Origin: Lederbergia citrea
GTDB lineage: Bacteria > Bacillota > Bacilli > Bacillales > Bacillaceae_C
Length of the DNA: 64,000 bases
Assembly: GCF_018343525.1 (NCBI RefSeq)
Contig: NZ_JAGYPH010000002.1
Coordinates: 62,001-126,000, forward strand
Reading direction: 5' to 3'
The translations under genes and the position numbers were made by a program. Positions within the stretch are counted from its first letter, which is position 1. Each line of letters starts with the position of its first letter. This document shows positions 40,695 to 49,092 of this stretch, in pieces. The notes under the pieces are model-generated. The model was not told the DNA's origin. It did not search any database and was given only the letters and a program-made list of their open reading frames with translations.

Positions 40695-42098
40695 GTGACA
40701 ACACTCGAACAGACAAAGATCCGTTTTTGGGGTGGATTACGGACGATTGGTGGGACAATTGTTACAGTAGAATATAAAGATTCCAGGGTGGTTTTTGACT
40801 TCGGATTAAAATATGATCCTTCAACGAATTTCTTTGACGGACAGCTTAAGCTGCGTACTACATCGATTGTTAAAGATTATTTACGGTTAGGAATGATTCC
40901 AAAAATTGATGGTCTATATTCCGAGCAAGACCTAGCAGGCGAAGAAGGAGTGGTTCCCGCTGAATTGGATAAACGGGAAACAGCTGTTATCATTTCGCAT
41001 ATTCATTTAGACCACATTGGCGCCATGGGAACAATTGCACCTGAAATACCAGTGTATCTTACAAGCGATTCGTTAAAGCTTTATCGAGCTCTTGACACGG
41101 TCGGTGAAGGCGTACCAGGTAACCGAAATTATCAGAGCTGTGATTATGAACAGTCTTTCAACGTTGGAGAGATAACCATTACTCCAATCCCAGTAGACCA
41201 TGATACATTAGGGGCATGTGCTTTCCATATCCAAACGCCAGATGGGTCTATTTTATATTCGGGAGATCTTCGTTTACACGGCAAATATCCAGAACGGATA
41301 GAGCAAATGATCGAGAAAGCAAAAGAACGTAGTTTCGATGTTTTGATTATGGAAGGAACGACTTTAAATAGCGTTGAAGTCCATCGTGAACCCCTAGTTC
41401 CTTCGAAAGAGCTACCTGAGGATTTTTTCACTGAAAAGCTTATTCCTAGTAAAATGGTAAGTGTTTTAGAAGAAGCAAATGGAATTGGCTGTTTCAATAT
41501 TTATAATCGAAATATAGATCGATTAGAAGGCATTTTAGAGGCAGGGAAAAATAGCAAGCGTACAGTTGTTTTTGAACCTGAAACGGCTTATCTAGTATCT
41601 TCATTCCTACCTGAAAGTGAATTTGCTATTTTTCTCTCTTCCGAAACAAAAGAAGAAATGAAAAATGGTAAGTTACTAGAATGGAAAAAGGCGTTATTTG
41701 AGCGATATGAAACGTTGGATGCTGTGCAAATCAATGAAAGTCCATCCCGTTATTTCATGCAAAATAGTTATGAACAAACAATGGAGATTTTTGATTTAAA
41801 CGTAGAAAATGGCGTTTATATTCATTCAAACGGCGTGCCGTTAGGAGATTTCGATCCATCATATCAAAACTTAAAAAACTTCTTAAAAAGAATTGGTATC
41901 GATCACGTACTTGTTGGAACTTCAGGCCATGCAATTCCGAATCATTTACAATATATTCTAGACGAACTCGACCCGGATTTCTTAATTCCACTTCATAGTT
42001 TTCATCCGGAACGGTTAATCCCTAGACGGGGTAGACAAGTATTGCCTGAGTATGGTGTGACGTATGTGTTAAAGAACCACGAATTAACAATACAATAA
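40695..42098 (+). CDS. RNase-J-like metallo-beta-lactamase fold hydrolase
   Basis: This 467-residue hydrolase of the RNase J / beta-CASP branch has the motif SHIHLDHIGAMG (His102, His104, Asp106, His107), the further metal ligands DHDTLGACAF and SGDLRLHG, and a C-terminal TSGHAIPNHLQYIL and PLHSFHPERL corresponding to the beta-CASP histidine motifs. It is shorter than RNase J (about 555) and lacks the RNase J C-terminal domain. There is no signal peptide, so it is cytosolic. GAGGTGATTT precedes the GTG start. Placed between an importer and a 5'-nucleotidase-like enzyme, it may process imported nucleic-acid or phosphodiester pieces; substrate unknown. Confidence 0.85.
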   Translation: MTTLEQTKIRFWGGLRTIGGTIVTVEYKDSRVVFDFGLKYDPSTNFFDGQLKLRTTSIVKDYLRLGMIPKIDGLYSEQDLAGEEGVVPAELDKRETAVIISHIHLDHIGAMGTIAPEIPVYLTSDSLKLYRALDTVGEGVPGNRNYQSCDYEQSFNVGEITITPIPVDHDTLGACAFHIQTPDGSILYSGDLRLHGKYPERIEQMIEKAKERSFDVLIMEGTTLNSVEVHREPLVPSKELPEDFFTEKLIPSKMVSVLEEANGIGCFNIYNRNIDRLEGILEAGKNSKRTVVFEPETAYLVSSFLPESEFAIFLSSETKEEMKNGKLLEWKKALFERYETLDAVQINESPSRYFMQNSYEQTMEIFDLNVENGVYIHSNGVPLGDFDPSYQNLKNFLKRIGIDHVLVGTSGHAIPNHLQYILDELDPDFLIPLHSFHPERLIPRRGRQVLPEYGVTYVLKNHELTIQ

Positions 42099-42131
42099 GG
42101 TAAAGGAACTTTGGTCAAAAGAAAGGTCATG

Positions 42132-42178
42132 CTCACGTGATGTTGTTGTATATTTAACGTTAATATTCAAAACGTGAG
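42132..42178. repeat. Inverted repeat before the phosphoesterase gene
   Basis: CTCACGT (42132-42138) and ACGTGAG (42172-42178) flank about 33 bases. It could form a weak intercistronic hairpin. Confidence 0.3.
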
Positions 42179-42249
42179 TGTTTCATAAAAAGGATTCTAT
42201 ATTTTTGTTTCAGGTAAAAGATTTAAAAAGAAAATGGAGTTGTTACGTG

Positions 42250-43821
42250 ATGGATAATGATCAGTCGATAAAGATAAACATTCTTTATACAAGTGATATT
42301 CACGGAAGCATATATCCAATTAATTATGCAAATAACGAGCAGGTTGAATGGGGATTAAGTAAGATAGCGACGAAGATAAAGATGGAAAGGGCTTTAGATG
42401 ACCATTTACTATTGATTGATAATGGCGATCTTATTCAAGGTTCGCCATTAACCTATCATTATGTACAATTTTTAAAAGATAAAGAACATCCAATGATTCG
42501 CCTCTTAAATCACTTATCTTATGATGCAGCAGTCATTGGCAATCACGAGTTCAATTATGGTCTTGATCTGCTAAAGCAAGCTGTAAATGAATCTAATTTT
42601 CCATGGCTATCTGCAAATATAGTTGATTCAAAAACAGATAGTCCATATTTCGGCAAACCATACATCATTAAAGAAGTAAAATCTGTGAAAATTGCAATCT
42701 TAGGTATCACGACTCATTACATCCCATATTGGGAAAAACCCGAAAATATACAAGGAATTGAATTTAAAGACACGCTGCAAGAAACAAAGAAGTGGGTTTC
42801 ATATATCAAAGAAAATGAGAAACCGGATGTATTGATTGTTTCGTATCATGGTGGTTTTGAGAGGGATTTAGAGACAGGTGAGCCAACTGAAGTTCTTACA
42901 GGAGAGAATCAAGGATTTGCTATTTGTAATGAAGTCGAAGGAATTGATGTATTACTGACAGGGCATCAGCATCGTTCGCTGACAGGAAATATTAATGGGG
43001 TAGAAGTCATTCAGGTACCTTTCAAAGGACAGGCATTGGGGAAAGCAACCTTAATCTTGAATAAGCAAAAAGAGATTCTTAAAAAAAATGCAAAATTACT
43101 ATTTATGGAAGAAGTTGAAGCAGATACACAAATACTTGAACTTGCTTCAAAGAATGAAAATGAAACGCAAAAATGGCTAGACACGCCTATTGGAATAGTA
43201 GACCGAGATATGCTAATAACTGACCCACTACGAGTCCGGATGCAAGATAATCCGCTTATTGAATTCATTAACAATGTACAAATGGATGTGGCTGGAGTGG
43301 AAATTTCTAATACAGCTTTATTTGATAATACCTCACCCGGCTTTCGTAAACAGGTAACCATGCGTGATATTGTCGCTAACTATATTTATCCTAATACACT
43401 AACAGTTTTGCGTTTATCAGGACATGATATCAAAGCGGCACTTGAGCAAAATGCTAGTTATTTTACCATTGATCAAGCGGGAGAACTTGCAGTAAACCCC
43501 TCGTTCATTCAGCCGAAGCCGCAACACTATAATTATGATATGTGGGAAGGCATTGATTACATTTTGGATATTTCCAAACCAATCGGACAACGTGTAACAA
43601 GATTATATTTTAAAGGCGCACCCTTAGACCTTGATGCAACGTTCGATGTTGTGATGAATAATTATCGTGCTAGTGGTGGGGGCGATTATATGATGTTTAA
43701 AGATAAACCAGTTGTGAAGGACATTCCAATGGATATGACTGAGCTAATTGCCAATTATATAAGCAAGAGAAAAGAAATCCAAGCTACAGTGAATCACAAT
43801 TGGAAAGTTATTTGGGCATAG
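42250..43821 (+). CDS. Bifunctional metallophosphatase / 5'-nucleotidase family protein
   Basis: This 523-residue protein has the N-terminal calcineurin-like metallophosphatase domain (TSDIHGS with Asp16/His18, DNGDLIQGSPLTYH, GNHEFNYG, SYHGGFERD, TGHQHRS) and the C-terminal 5'-nucleotidase substrate domain (LFDNTSPGFRKQVTMRDIVA, NYRASGGGDYMMF). Members hydrolyse 2',3'-cyclic nucleotides, nucleotides or UDP-sugars. Most are secreted, but this one has no signal peptide, like B. subtilis YunD. It is therefore likely to act on imported or internal phosphoesters. I start at MDNDQS, ten bases after GGAG; an earlier in-frame ATG has no site. It is the last gene of the cluster. Confidence 0.88.
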   Translation: MDNDQSIKINILYTSDIHGSIYPINYANNEQVEWGLSKIATKIKMERALDDHLLLIDNGDLIQGSPLTYHYVQFLKDKEHPMIRLLNHLSYDAAVIGNHEFNYGLDLLKQAVNESNFPWLSANIVDSKTDSPYFGKPYIIKEVKSVKIAILGITTHYIPYWEKPENIQGIEFKDTLQETKKWVSYIKENEKPDVLIVSYHGGFERDLETGEPTEVLTGENQGFAICNEVEGIDVLLTGHQHRSLTGNINGVEVIQVPFKGQALGKATLILNKQKEILKKNAKLLFMEEVEADTQILELASKNENETQKWLDTPIGIVDRDMLITDPLRVRMQDNPLIEFINNVQMDVAGVEISNTALFDNTSPGFRKQVTMRDIVANYIYPNTLTVLRLSGHDIKAALEQNASYFTIDQAGELAVNPSFIQPKPQHYNYDMWEGIDYILDISKPIGQRVTRLYFKGAPLDLDATFDVVMNNYRASGGGDYMMFKDKPVVKDIPMDMTELIANYISKRKEIQATVNHNWKVIWA

Positions 43822-43910
43822 GGAAATATGAAGCAAGTTTTGTAAACATAAAAGATGGTGACTTAAAATCAAAAAGGATATAAAGAAGAGGAGGAACATT
43901 TTAGAAAATG

Positions 43911-44128
43911 CGTGGGTAAAGTGAGCAAGGAGTGGTTCACTTGGGGCGATAGCTACAAGGTTCAAATATTGAATGAAGAAATGGAAGCCATCATCATTGC
44001 GCCTGTTGTCGCCATTGATTGTGTGAAGGCTGATTAAGCAGCTGTTTCCTCAGCAGGGACGACTTAACGTAGGGATGCACAATATAAAATGCTGACGGGT
44101 TTTCTTTAGAAATTCAAAATTAAAAATA
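43911..44128 (+). pseudogene. Partial second copy of the LURP-one gene's 3' end
   Basis: These 218 bases match 34401-34622 nearly base for base, with a few substitutions, a one-base deletion in a T-run and a three-base deletion. The copy starts inside the gene (VGKVSKEWFTWGDSY), gains an early TAA where the intact gene has GAA, and includes 60 bases of the original 3' flank. It has no start codon of its own. Confidence 0.9.
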
Positions 44129-44169
44129 AAACTAGGTTTATTTTTATATCAAAATAAGCCTAGTTTTTT
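44128..44169. terminator. Bidirectional terminator
   Basis: AAACTAGGTTTATTTT pairs with AAAATAAGCCTAGTTT, followed by TTT on the plus strand and by A-rich sequence on the other side. It serves the minus-strand PqqB-like gene and the plus-strand cluster. Confidence 0.75.
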
Positions 44170-44239
44170 AATGATTTTTTTTCGGAGCATAATGTATTTG
44201 TTTTCCACCTAGTTTTGACCAAACGAAGAAAGAAACTTA

Positions 44240-45106
44240 CTATAATCTTAACTCCATTTCCTCCTCCGCAATATGAAACCCTTTTTCCTCAATTTGTTGT
44301 TTAATAGGACTATCTAGGTCAATCGCTGGATTGGAGTGATTTAAATGGACAAAATAAATCTCTGTGTCGTTTATTAAATCTTGCAATCTTTCCATTGTTT
44401 CCGTCATGACTGGATGCGGAATTTCTCGATAATCTCTGCCGATTGTTTCAAGATCAGCAGGTGAATGGAACGTACCGTCAAGTAGGCAAATATCTGCTTC
44501 TTGACAAAGTGTGTAAATATCATGCTCCCATTGTTCCCAGCGATCAATATCGGGAACATAAAGGACTTTCTTATTCGGTCCTTCAATCCAAAAAGCAAAT
44601 GTTTCTGAGAATTCGTTTCTATGGGGAACATCGATCGGTTTTACGGTCACGAGCGGTGAAACGGAGACCGTTTGTCCATCCACGATTTCCTGTACATCAA
44701 TATTCTCGAGCTTTGTTAATTGACTCCAGGGAGCTTGTTCTTCTAATAGCTGCTTCATTTTTGTTCCTGCCATCACTGGTATACCTTTGGCACCAATTGC
44801 TTCTCTACCTAAAAATAATAATCCTGGATAGTGTCCTAAATGGGCATGAGTTAGAAAGATACTATCCATGAGCTTCCCTTGCATATCATATCTCTTTTGT
44901 AATCGGGCCATCTGCTCTTTTAAATCAGGAGTAGCATCGATTAAATGCCATCGCTTCTCATTAGGTAGGACAATTGCTAATGAGGAGGCAAGTCTCCGAA
45001 AACTTGGATTTCTCATCGCCTCTGTACAATTTTTACAAAAGCAATTAGGATGCGGAAGTCCAGCATCCTGTGCTGTACCTACTACACTTACGATCACTTC
45101 ACTCAT
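44240..45106 (-). CDS. PqqB-like metallo-beta-lactamase fold hydrolase
   Basis: This 288-residue protein resembles PqqB. An N-terminal GTAQDAGLPHPNCFCKNC holds three cysteines that bind a structural metal in PqqB. The active-site motif is THAHLGHYPG (residues 86-95), where Gly91 replaces the Asp of ordinary HxHxDH hydrolases, as in PqqB. DATPDLKEQM and DGTFHSPADL also fit. No other pqq genes are present, so it probably acts outside PQQ synthesis. Its start overlaps the nhaC stop by four bases, so it is coupled to nhaC and shares the T-box leader. Confidence 0.82.
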   Translation of the reverse strand: MSEVIVSVVGTAQDAGLPHPNCFCKNCTEAMRNPSFRRLASSLAIVLPNEKRWHLIDATPDLKEQMARLQKRYDMQGKLMDSIFLTHAHLGHYPGLLFLGREAIGAKGIPVMAGTKMKQLLEEQAPWSQLTKLENIDVQEIVDGQTVSVSPLVTVKPIDVPHRNEFSETFAFWIEGPNKKVLYVPDIDRWEQWEHDIYTLCQEADICLLDGTFHSPADLETIGRDYREIPHPVMTETMERLQDLINDTEIYFVHLNHSNPAIDLDSPIKQQIEEKGFHIAEEEMELRL

Positions 45107-46503
45107 TGTTCGATCCCCTTTTCATTTCCATACTGTTTCTTTGAAATCGTCCAGCCTGTATATCCGAATATGATATTAATAAGAGGGACGAGAATAACGA
45201 AGAAGGCATATGGGATAAATTCACTCGGACTTGCACCGAGGATACTGTATGCAAAAACGGCTGGTACACCCCATGGGACAAGGTTGATTCCGACAGTACC
45301 GGCAGCTTCTACACAACGAGATAGGTTTTTCGTATCAACACCCATTTCTTTATACTTTCCAACAAATGTTCTCGCTGGTAAAATAATCGCTAAAAATTGC
45401 GCTCCACTTGCAAAAGCAACAACAAATGTTGATAGAATCGTTGAACTGATCAGATTTCCAGTTGAATGTACCTTTGCCATCATTTTCTTTGTTAATGTAT
45501 CAAATGCCCCCGTTTCTTCGAGAATCCCTCCAAGAGCGGTAGCAATCATTAAGAGGGCAATCGTTCCAAGCATTGACATAAGACCCCCGCCATTCATCAA
45601 GGAATCTAATGATTTTACTCCAGAGTCTAGCGAATACCCATTCGTCATTACTTGAATAATAGAAGAGATCGAAACACCTTGAACGATAATGGCAAGTATT
45701 GCCCCTAGTAAACTAACTATCATTAAAGCGGGTATTGCCGATGTGCGTCTAATCATTAAAAAGATCGTAAAAGCTGGAACTAATAAAAGTAAAGGATGAA
45801 TCATAAATACTTTATCTAATCCAGACAGAATCGCCTCAATGGACTGAGTATCAGCACTTTGATTAGCCACTGATGATGAGCTTACAATCCAATACAAGAT
45901 TATTGCGATGAAAAATGCAGGGAGCGTATCCCAAAGCATATGCTTAATATGACTAAATAAATCTGTTTCTGCCATTACAGGTGCAATATTCGTGGTATCT
46001 GATAATGGCGATAATTTATCACCAAAGTATGCTCCGGAAATAACTGCACCTGCAACAAGTCCAGGCGCAAAGCCAAGTCCTTCACCAATAACCATAAAAG
46101 CAAGACCAATAGTAGCGATCGAAGTAAAAGAACTTCCTAATGTAATAGAAACAATCCCAGTAACAAGTGCGACGATTGGCACAAAGATTTCTGGTTTAAT
46201 AATTGATAGTCCGTAATAAATAATTGTTGGAATGACTCCACTAGCAATCCAAGTTCCGACAATGATTCCGATAATCAGTAAGATAAAGACTGCAGGCAAG
46301 GCACGTGAAACTCCATTCACCATCATTTTTTGCACGTCATCAAAGCTCCAGCCACCAATAATTGTTACAAGTGAAGCTGCTATCACACCAATTAATAATG
46401 GGATATGCATACCAGCCTTCCAAAAAAAGATCGAACAAGCTGCCGCACCGATTAAGGTGAGGATCGGAATGATCGACATTCCGAAAGAAAGTTGTTTTTT
46501 CAT
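45103..46503 (-). CDS. nhaC: NhaC family Na+/H+ antiporter-like transporter
   Basis: This 466-residue protein has about 11-12 hydrophobic helices and the family signatures SITLGSSFTSIATIGLAFMV, GAVISGAYFGDKLSPLSDTT and FASGAQFLAIILPARTFVGK. NhaC proteins exchange Na+ for H+ or move organic acids such as malate with lactate, and some T-box-controlled members are predicted amino-acid transporters. Here the gene follows a T-box leader, and the likely Tyr specifier suggests tyrosine or a related compound as cargo. It is the first gene of a two-gene operon. AAGGAGAAATG precedes the ATG. Confidence 0.9.
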   Translation of the reverse strand: MKKQLSFGMSIIPILTLIGAAACSIFFWKAGMHIPLLIGVIAASLVTIIGGWSFDDVQKMMVNGVSRALPAVFILLIIGIIVGTWIASGVIPTIIYYGLSIIKPEIFVPIVALVTGIVSITLGSSFTSIATIGLAFMVIGEGLGFAPGLVAGAVISGAYFGDKLSPLSDTTNIAPVMAETDLFSHIKHMLWDTLPAFFIAIILYWIVSSSSVANQSADTQSIEAILSGLDKVFMIHPLLLLVPAFTIFLMIRRTSAIPALMIVSLLGAILAIIVQGVSISSIIQVMTNGYSLDSGVKSLDSLMNGGGLMSMLGTIALLMIATALGGILEETGAFDTLTKKMMAKVHSTGNLISSTILSTFVVAFASGAQFLAIILPARTFVGKYKEMGVDTKNLSRCVEAAGTVGINLVPWGVPAVFAYSILGASPSEFIPYAFFVILVPLINIIFGYTGWTISKKQYGNEKGIEQ

Positions 46504-46550
46504 TTCTCATTTCTCCTTGTTTTTCCAAGATGTAAAACGATCGAAAACAA

Positions 46551-46780
46551 ACAAAAGGAGCCCCATCCCAAAAAGGGACGGAAGCTCCGCGGTACCACCC
46601 TAGTTAACAGATTTCTCTGTTCGCTTTCATAGATAACGGCCTAAACCGGAATATATCAGCTCTCCGACTGTAATTCACCGTACGCCTCGCCTAGTTTTCA
46701 CCAACCACCAGGTCTCTATTTTCCAAGAATCGCACAAGTTACTTTAACGGTTCAATGCTTTTATGCTTTTATGTGATGAA
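46551..46780 (-). ncRNA. T-box leader (probable tyrosine specifier)
   Basis: On the minus strand the T-box sequence AGGGTGGTACCGCG (46588-46601) precedes a terminator, GGAGCTTCCGTCCC/GGGATGGGGCTCC with TTTTG (46551-46588). Stem I shows AAAGTAA (GA motif), AGAGACCTGG, the distal loop TGGTTGGTGAAAAC and then GTGAATTACAGTCGG. In that loop TAC (Tyr) is followed by a purine, the usual rule; TTA (Leu) is the alternative. Uncharged tRNA would stabilise the antiterminator and turn on nhaC. Confidence 0.9.
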
Positions 46781-46790
46781 GTATAAAATA

Positions 46791-46819
46791 ATATTAGTCA
46801 ATCGCAATTCATAAGTCAA
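46791..46819 (-). promoter_or_regulatory. Sigma-A promoter of the T-box/nhaC operon
   Basis: On the minus strand TTGACT (46819-46814) and TAATAT (46796-46791) are 17 bases apart. Transcription would start shortly before stem I of the T-box. Confidence 0.65.
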
Positions 46820-46859
46820 TAAATTTTTTCTCGGCAAAATTTCCGTTTGGAATAGAAAA

Positions 46860-47170
46860 GACCACTTCTAAGCGCAAGTCACTGTCAGAATGCAAGTGAG
46901 GATTGGGATTTAGTGACCGTAGAGCAACGAATGTAGGTTATTAAGAATACTGTCGGGAATACTCTTTAACATTTTTTCGGAAGGAGTTGGTCACTGGAAG
47001 TAGAAGAAAACCCTATCGTTTTGATATCAGAGGAACCGGGAACCTACATGTACAGCTACTGGATGGAATGATCCGCGGTGTAATCATTGTGAAGGAAGCA
47101 TAGGAGAAAATAAAAGCTAAGAAAATCGGCTGTATCCAATGAGGCGGCTGGTTTTAGAAATATTCAGAAA
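46860..47170. other. Intergenic region with a possible multicopper-oxidase trace
   Basis: Near 47035-47103 two adjacent frames read EPGTYMYSYWME and GMIRGVIIVKEA, a pattern like the end of a cupredoxin-type oxidase (PGTYMYHC...GMxGVIxV). The copper ligands are gone and frames are shifted. This is a weak call; no intact gene is present. Confidence 0.25.
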
Positions 47171-47176
47171 ATCAAA

Positions 47177-47235
47177 TTGACAGCCCTTCTACTAAGTGTT
47201 ACAATGTACTTGTAGTATGTTATACTGGGTACCAA
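47177..47235 (+). promoter_or_regulatory. First of two duplicated promoter/operator blocks
   Basis: TTGACA (47177-47182) and TACAAT (47200-47205) are 17 bases apart, followed by TACTTGTAGTATGTTATACT and GGGTA. The block is repeated with changes at 47279-47335. Confidence 0.65.
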
Positions 47236-47278
47236 CACCACTTAATAGCGAGGTTGTAAAAATATTTTTAAAAAATTG

Positions 47279-47397
47279 TTGACACCTCATCTACTCAGTG
47301 TCACAATATACTTGTAATAAGCAATACTGAATAGCATGATTTCCCAAAAGCTATTCAGTAAAAATTTACCTCAGTACTAAGTTATACTGAATATAAG
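47279..47397 (+). promoter_or_regulatory. Second promoter/operator block before the PadR exporter operon
   Basis: TTGACA (47279-47284) and CACAAT (47302-47307), 17 bases apart, are followed by ATACTTGTAATAAGCAATAC and TGAATA. A third operator-like piece, CAGTACTAAGTTATACTGAA, lies at about 47374-47393. The repeated CAGTA/TACTG halves are probable binding sites for the PadR protein encoded just downstream. Confidence 0.6.
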
Positions 47398-47425
47398 TCA
47401 GACAAAATAGGGGGTGACTCTGAAC

Positions 47426-47746
47426 ATGGAAAATTTAACTGAAATGCTGAGGGGTTCGCTGGAAGGCTGCGTTCTGGAAATCATCAGCCGCCATGAAACC
47501 TATGGCTACGAGATTACCCGCCGCCTGAACGAGCTTGGGTTTACAGAAGTCGTGGAAGGGACGGTCTACACCATCCTCGTACGATTAGAAAAGAAAAAAC
47601 TCGTGAGCATAGAAAAGAAACCGTCAGATATGGGTCCGCCCCGCAAGTTTTACTCACTTAATGAGGCTGGCCGCCAGGAACTTGAATTGTTTTGGAAAAA
47701 ATGGGATTTTGTATCATCAAAAATCAACGTCTTGAAGTCAATCTAA
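47426..47746 (+). CDS. PadR family transcriptional regulator
   Basis: This 106-residue short PadR (subfamily 2, winged helix plus one dimerisation helix) contains MLRGSLEGCVLEIISRHETY, then GYEITRRLNELGF, EGTVYTILVRLEKKKLV and the wing MGPPRKFYSLNEAGRQEL. I start at MENLTEM, eight bases after GGGGGTGA; a GTG four codons earlier lies inside that site. Together with the DUF1048 and ABC genes it forms a standard drug-exporter module in which PadR represses until a drug or cell-envelope stress is sensed. G+C is higher than in neighbouring regions. Confidence 0.92.
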   Translation: MENLTEMLRGSLEGCVLEIISRHETYGYEITRRLNELGFTEVVEGTVYTILVRLEKKKLVSIEKKPSDMGPPRKFYSLNEAGRQELELFWKKWDFVSSKINVLKSI

Positions 47747-47817
47747 CTTCATAAAATATTCAATCCGATATTTTTGGAGTGTCTTGTTAAGCTTTATAAA
47801 AAAGGAGGAAAAATAAC

Positions 47818-48159
47818 ATGATGGAAATGTTCAAAAAAATGATTGGTGATAAAAAAGAATACAAGATGATGATGGCACGGGTTGAAGCCTTGCCAGAGGA
47901 CTACCAGTATGTATTTAAGAAAATTCAAAACTACATGTGGAAATTCACAGCGGGAAACGGGATGGATATGCTGCACATACAGTATGAATTAATTGATTTG
48001 TTCGAAGCTGGTGCGGCGGAAGGTAGACAAGTGCTGGAAATCACTGGGGATGACGTGGCGTCCTTTGCCGACGAACTAGTGGCAAACGCTAAAACCTATG
48101 TTGCCAAGTATCGTGAAGATTTGAATCAGAGTATCGTGAAGCGATTGGGAAAAAAATAA
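47818..48159 (+). CDS. DUF1048 domain protein
   Basis: This 113-residue helical protein of the DUF1048 family contains KKMIGDKKEYKMMMARVEAL, then PEDYQYVFKKIQNYMWKFTA and DDVASFADELVANAKTYVAK. These small proteins nearly always lie between a PadR regulator and an ABC-2 exporter, as here, and their exact role is unknown. AAAGGAGGAAAAAT precedes two adjacent ATGs. No signal peptide or membrane helix is present. Confidence 0.9.
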   Translation: MMEMFKKMIGDKKEYKMMMARVEALPEDYQYVFKKIQNYMWKFTAGNGMDMLHIQYELIDLFEAGAAEGRQVLEITGDDVASFADELVANAKTYVAKYREDLNQSIVKRLGKK

Positions 48160-48330
48160 ACTTATTAAATAATTCCGACTGAATAACTGGTTACAAATAT
48201 GAATTGCCACCTTCGTTATTCAGTTATATTTTTAACTAAGTAATGAGTCATACAGGTTATCAGTAATACTAAATAGTGGAGTTTAGGAAATCTAGCTACG
48301 CAAGGTGCTTTTTATAAGGAGGAAAAAAGT

Positions 48331-49092
48331 ATGAACAATGCAGCGATTTCTGTAAAAGGGTTAAAAAAATCCTTTAAAGATAAGGAAGTCTTAAAGGGGG
48401 TAGATTTTGAAGTACGGCATGGCGAAATTTTCGCACTGCTGGGCTCAAATGGAGCGGGCAAGACGACGACGGTCAACATACTCTCGACGCTGATGAAGCC
48501 CAATGGCGGCGAAGTAGGTATTTGCGGCTTTGACGTCTAGCGTCAACCGGATCATGTTCGCCAGAGCATCAGCCTGACAGGGCAGTTCGCAGCTTTAGAC
48601 GGCGTGCTCACAGGAAGGGAAAACCTGAAGTTTATCGCTAAGTTGCGGGGAGTTTCCAATCCCGCACAAGTCGCTGACAATCTGCTTGCAAGATTCAGCC
48701 TGACCGATGCGGCCAACCGCCGGGCGGACAAATATTCCGGCGGGATGGAACGTCGGCTTGACATCGCCATGAGCCTGATTGGGACGCCAGCAGTTATTTT
48801 TCTCGACGAACCGACGACAGGGCTTGACCCCGAAGCGCGGATTGAAGTCTGGGATACCGTCAAGGAGCTTGCAGGCAGCGGCACGACCATCTTGCTGACG
48901 ACCCAGTACCTGGAGGAAGCCGAACAACTGGCGGACCGTATTGCCATCTTGCAAGGCGGAAAAATTATCACGACCGGTACCCTTACCGAACTCAAAGAGA
49001 TGTTCCCGCCTGCGAAAGTGGAGTACATCGAGAAGCAGCCGACATTGGAGGAAATTTTCCTAGCGATCATCGGCAAAAAGGAGGAGATGTAA
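48331..49092 (+). pseudogene. ABC-2 exporter ATP-binding gene with an internal amber stop
   Basis: Read through, it encodes 252 residues of a DrrA-like ATPase: Walker A GSNGAGKTTT (residues 38-47), signature YSGGMERRLD, Walker B VIFLDEPTTGLDPEA and the switch TTQYLEEAEQLADR. Codon 70 (48538-48540) is TAG, in GFDV-stop-RQPDHVRQSIS, and the frame is otherwise intact on both sides. The first piece holds only Walker A, so neither product alone would work. A single change (for example from CAG or TGG) explains it; suppression or a base-call error is also possible. AAGGAGGAAAAAAGT precedes the ATG. The permease follows directly. Confidence 0.88.

Noticed and set aside
40695..42098. Calling the metallo-beta-lactamase protein RNase J itself
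   Set aside because: It is about 90 residues shorter, lacks the RNase J C-terminal domain and sits in a transport cluster; only family-level likeness is supported.
46860..47103. A functional multicopper oxidase or copper protein
   Set aside because: Only two short frame-shifted pieces resemble such a protein and the copper ligands are missing.
48331..48540. A separate 69-codon gene followed by a second gene starting at 48604
   Set aside because: Both pieces are in the same frame and make one continuous ABC ATPase if the TAG is read through; the second piece has no ribosome site.
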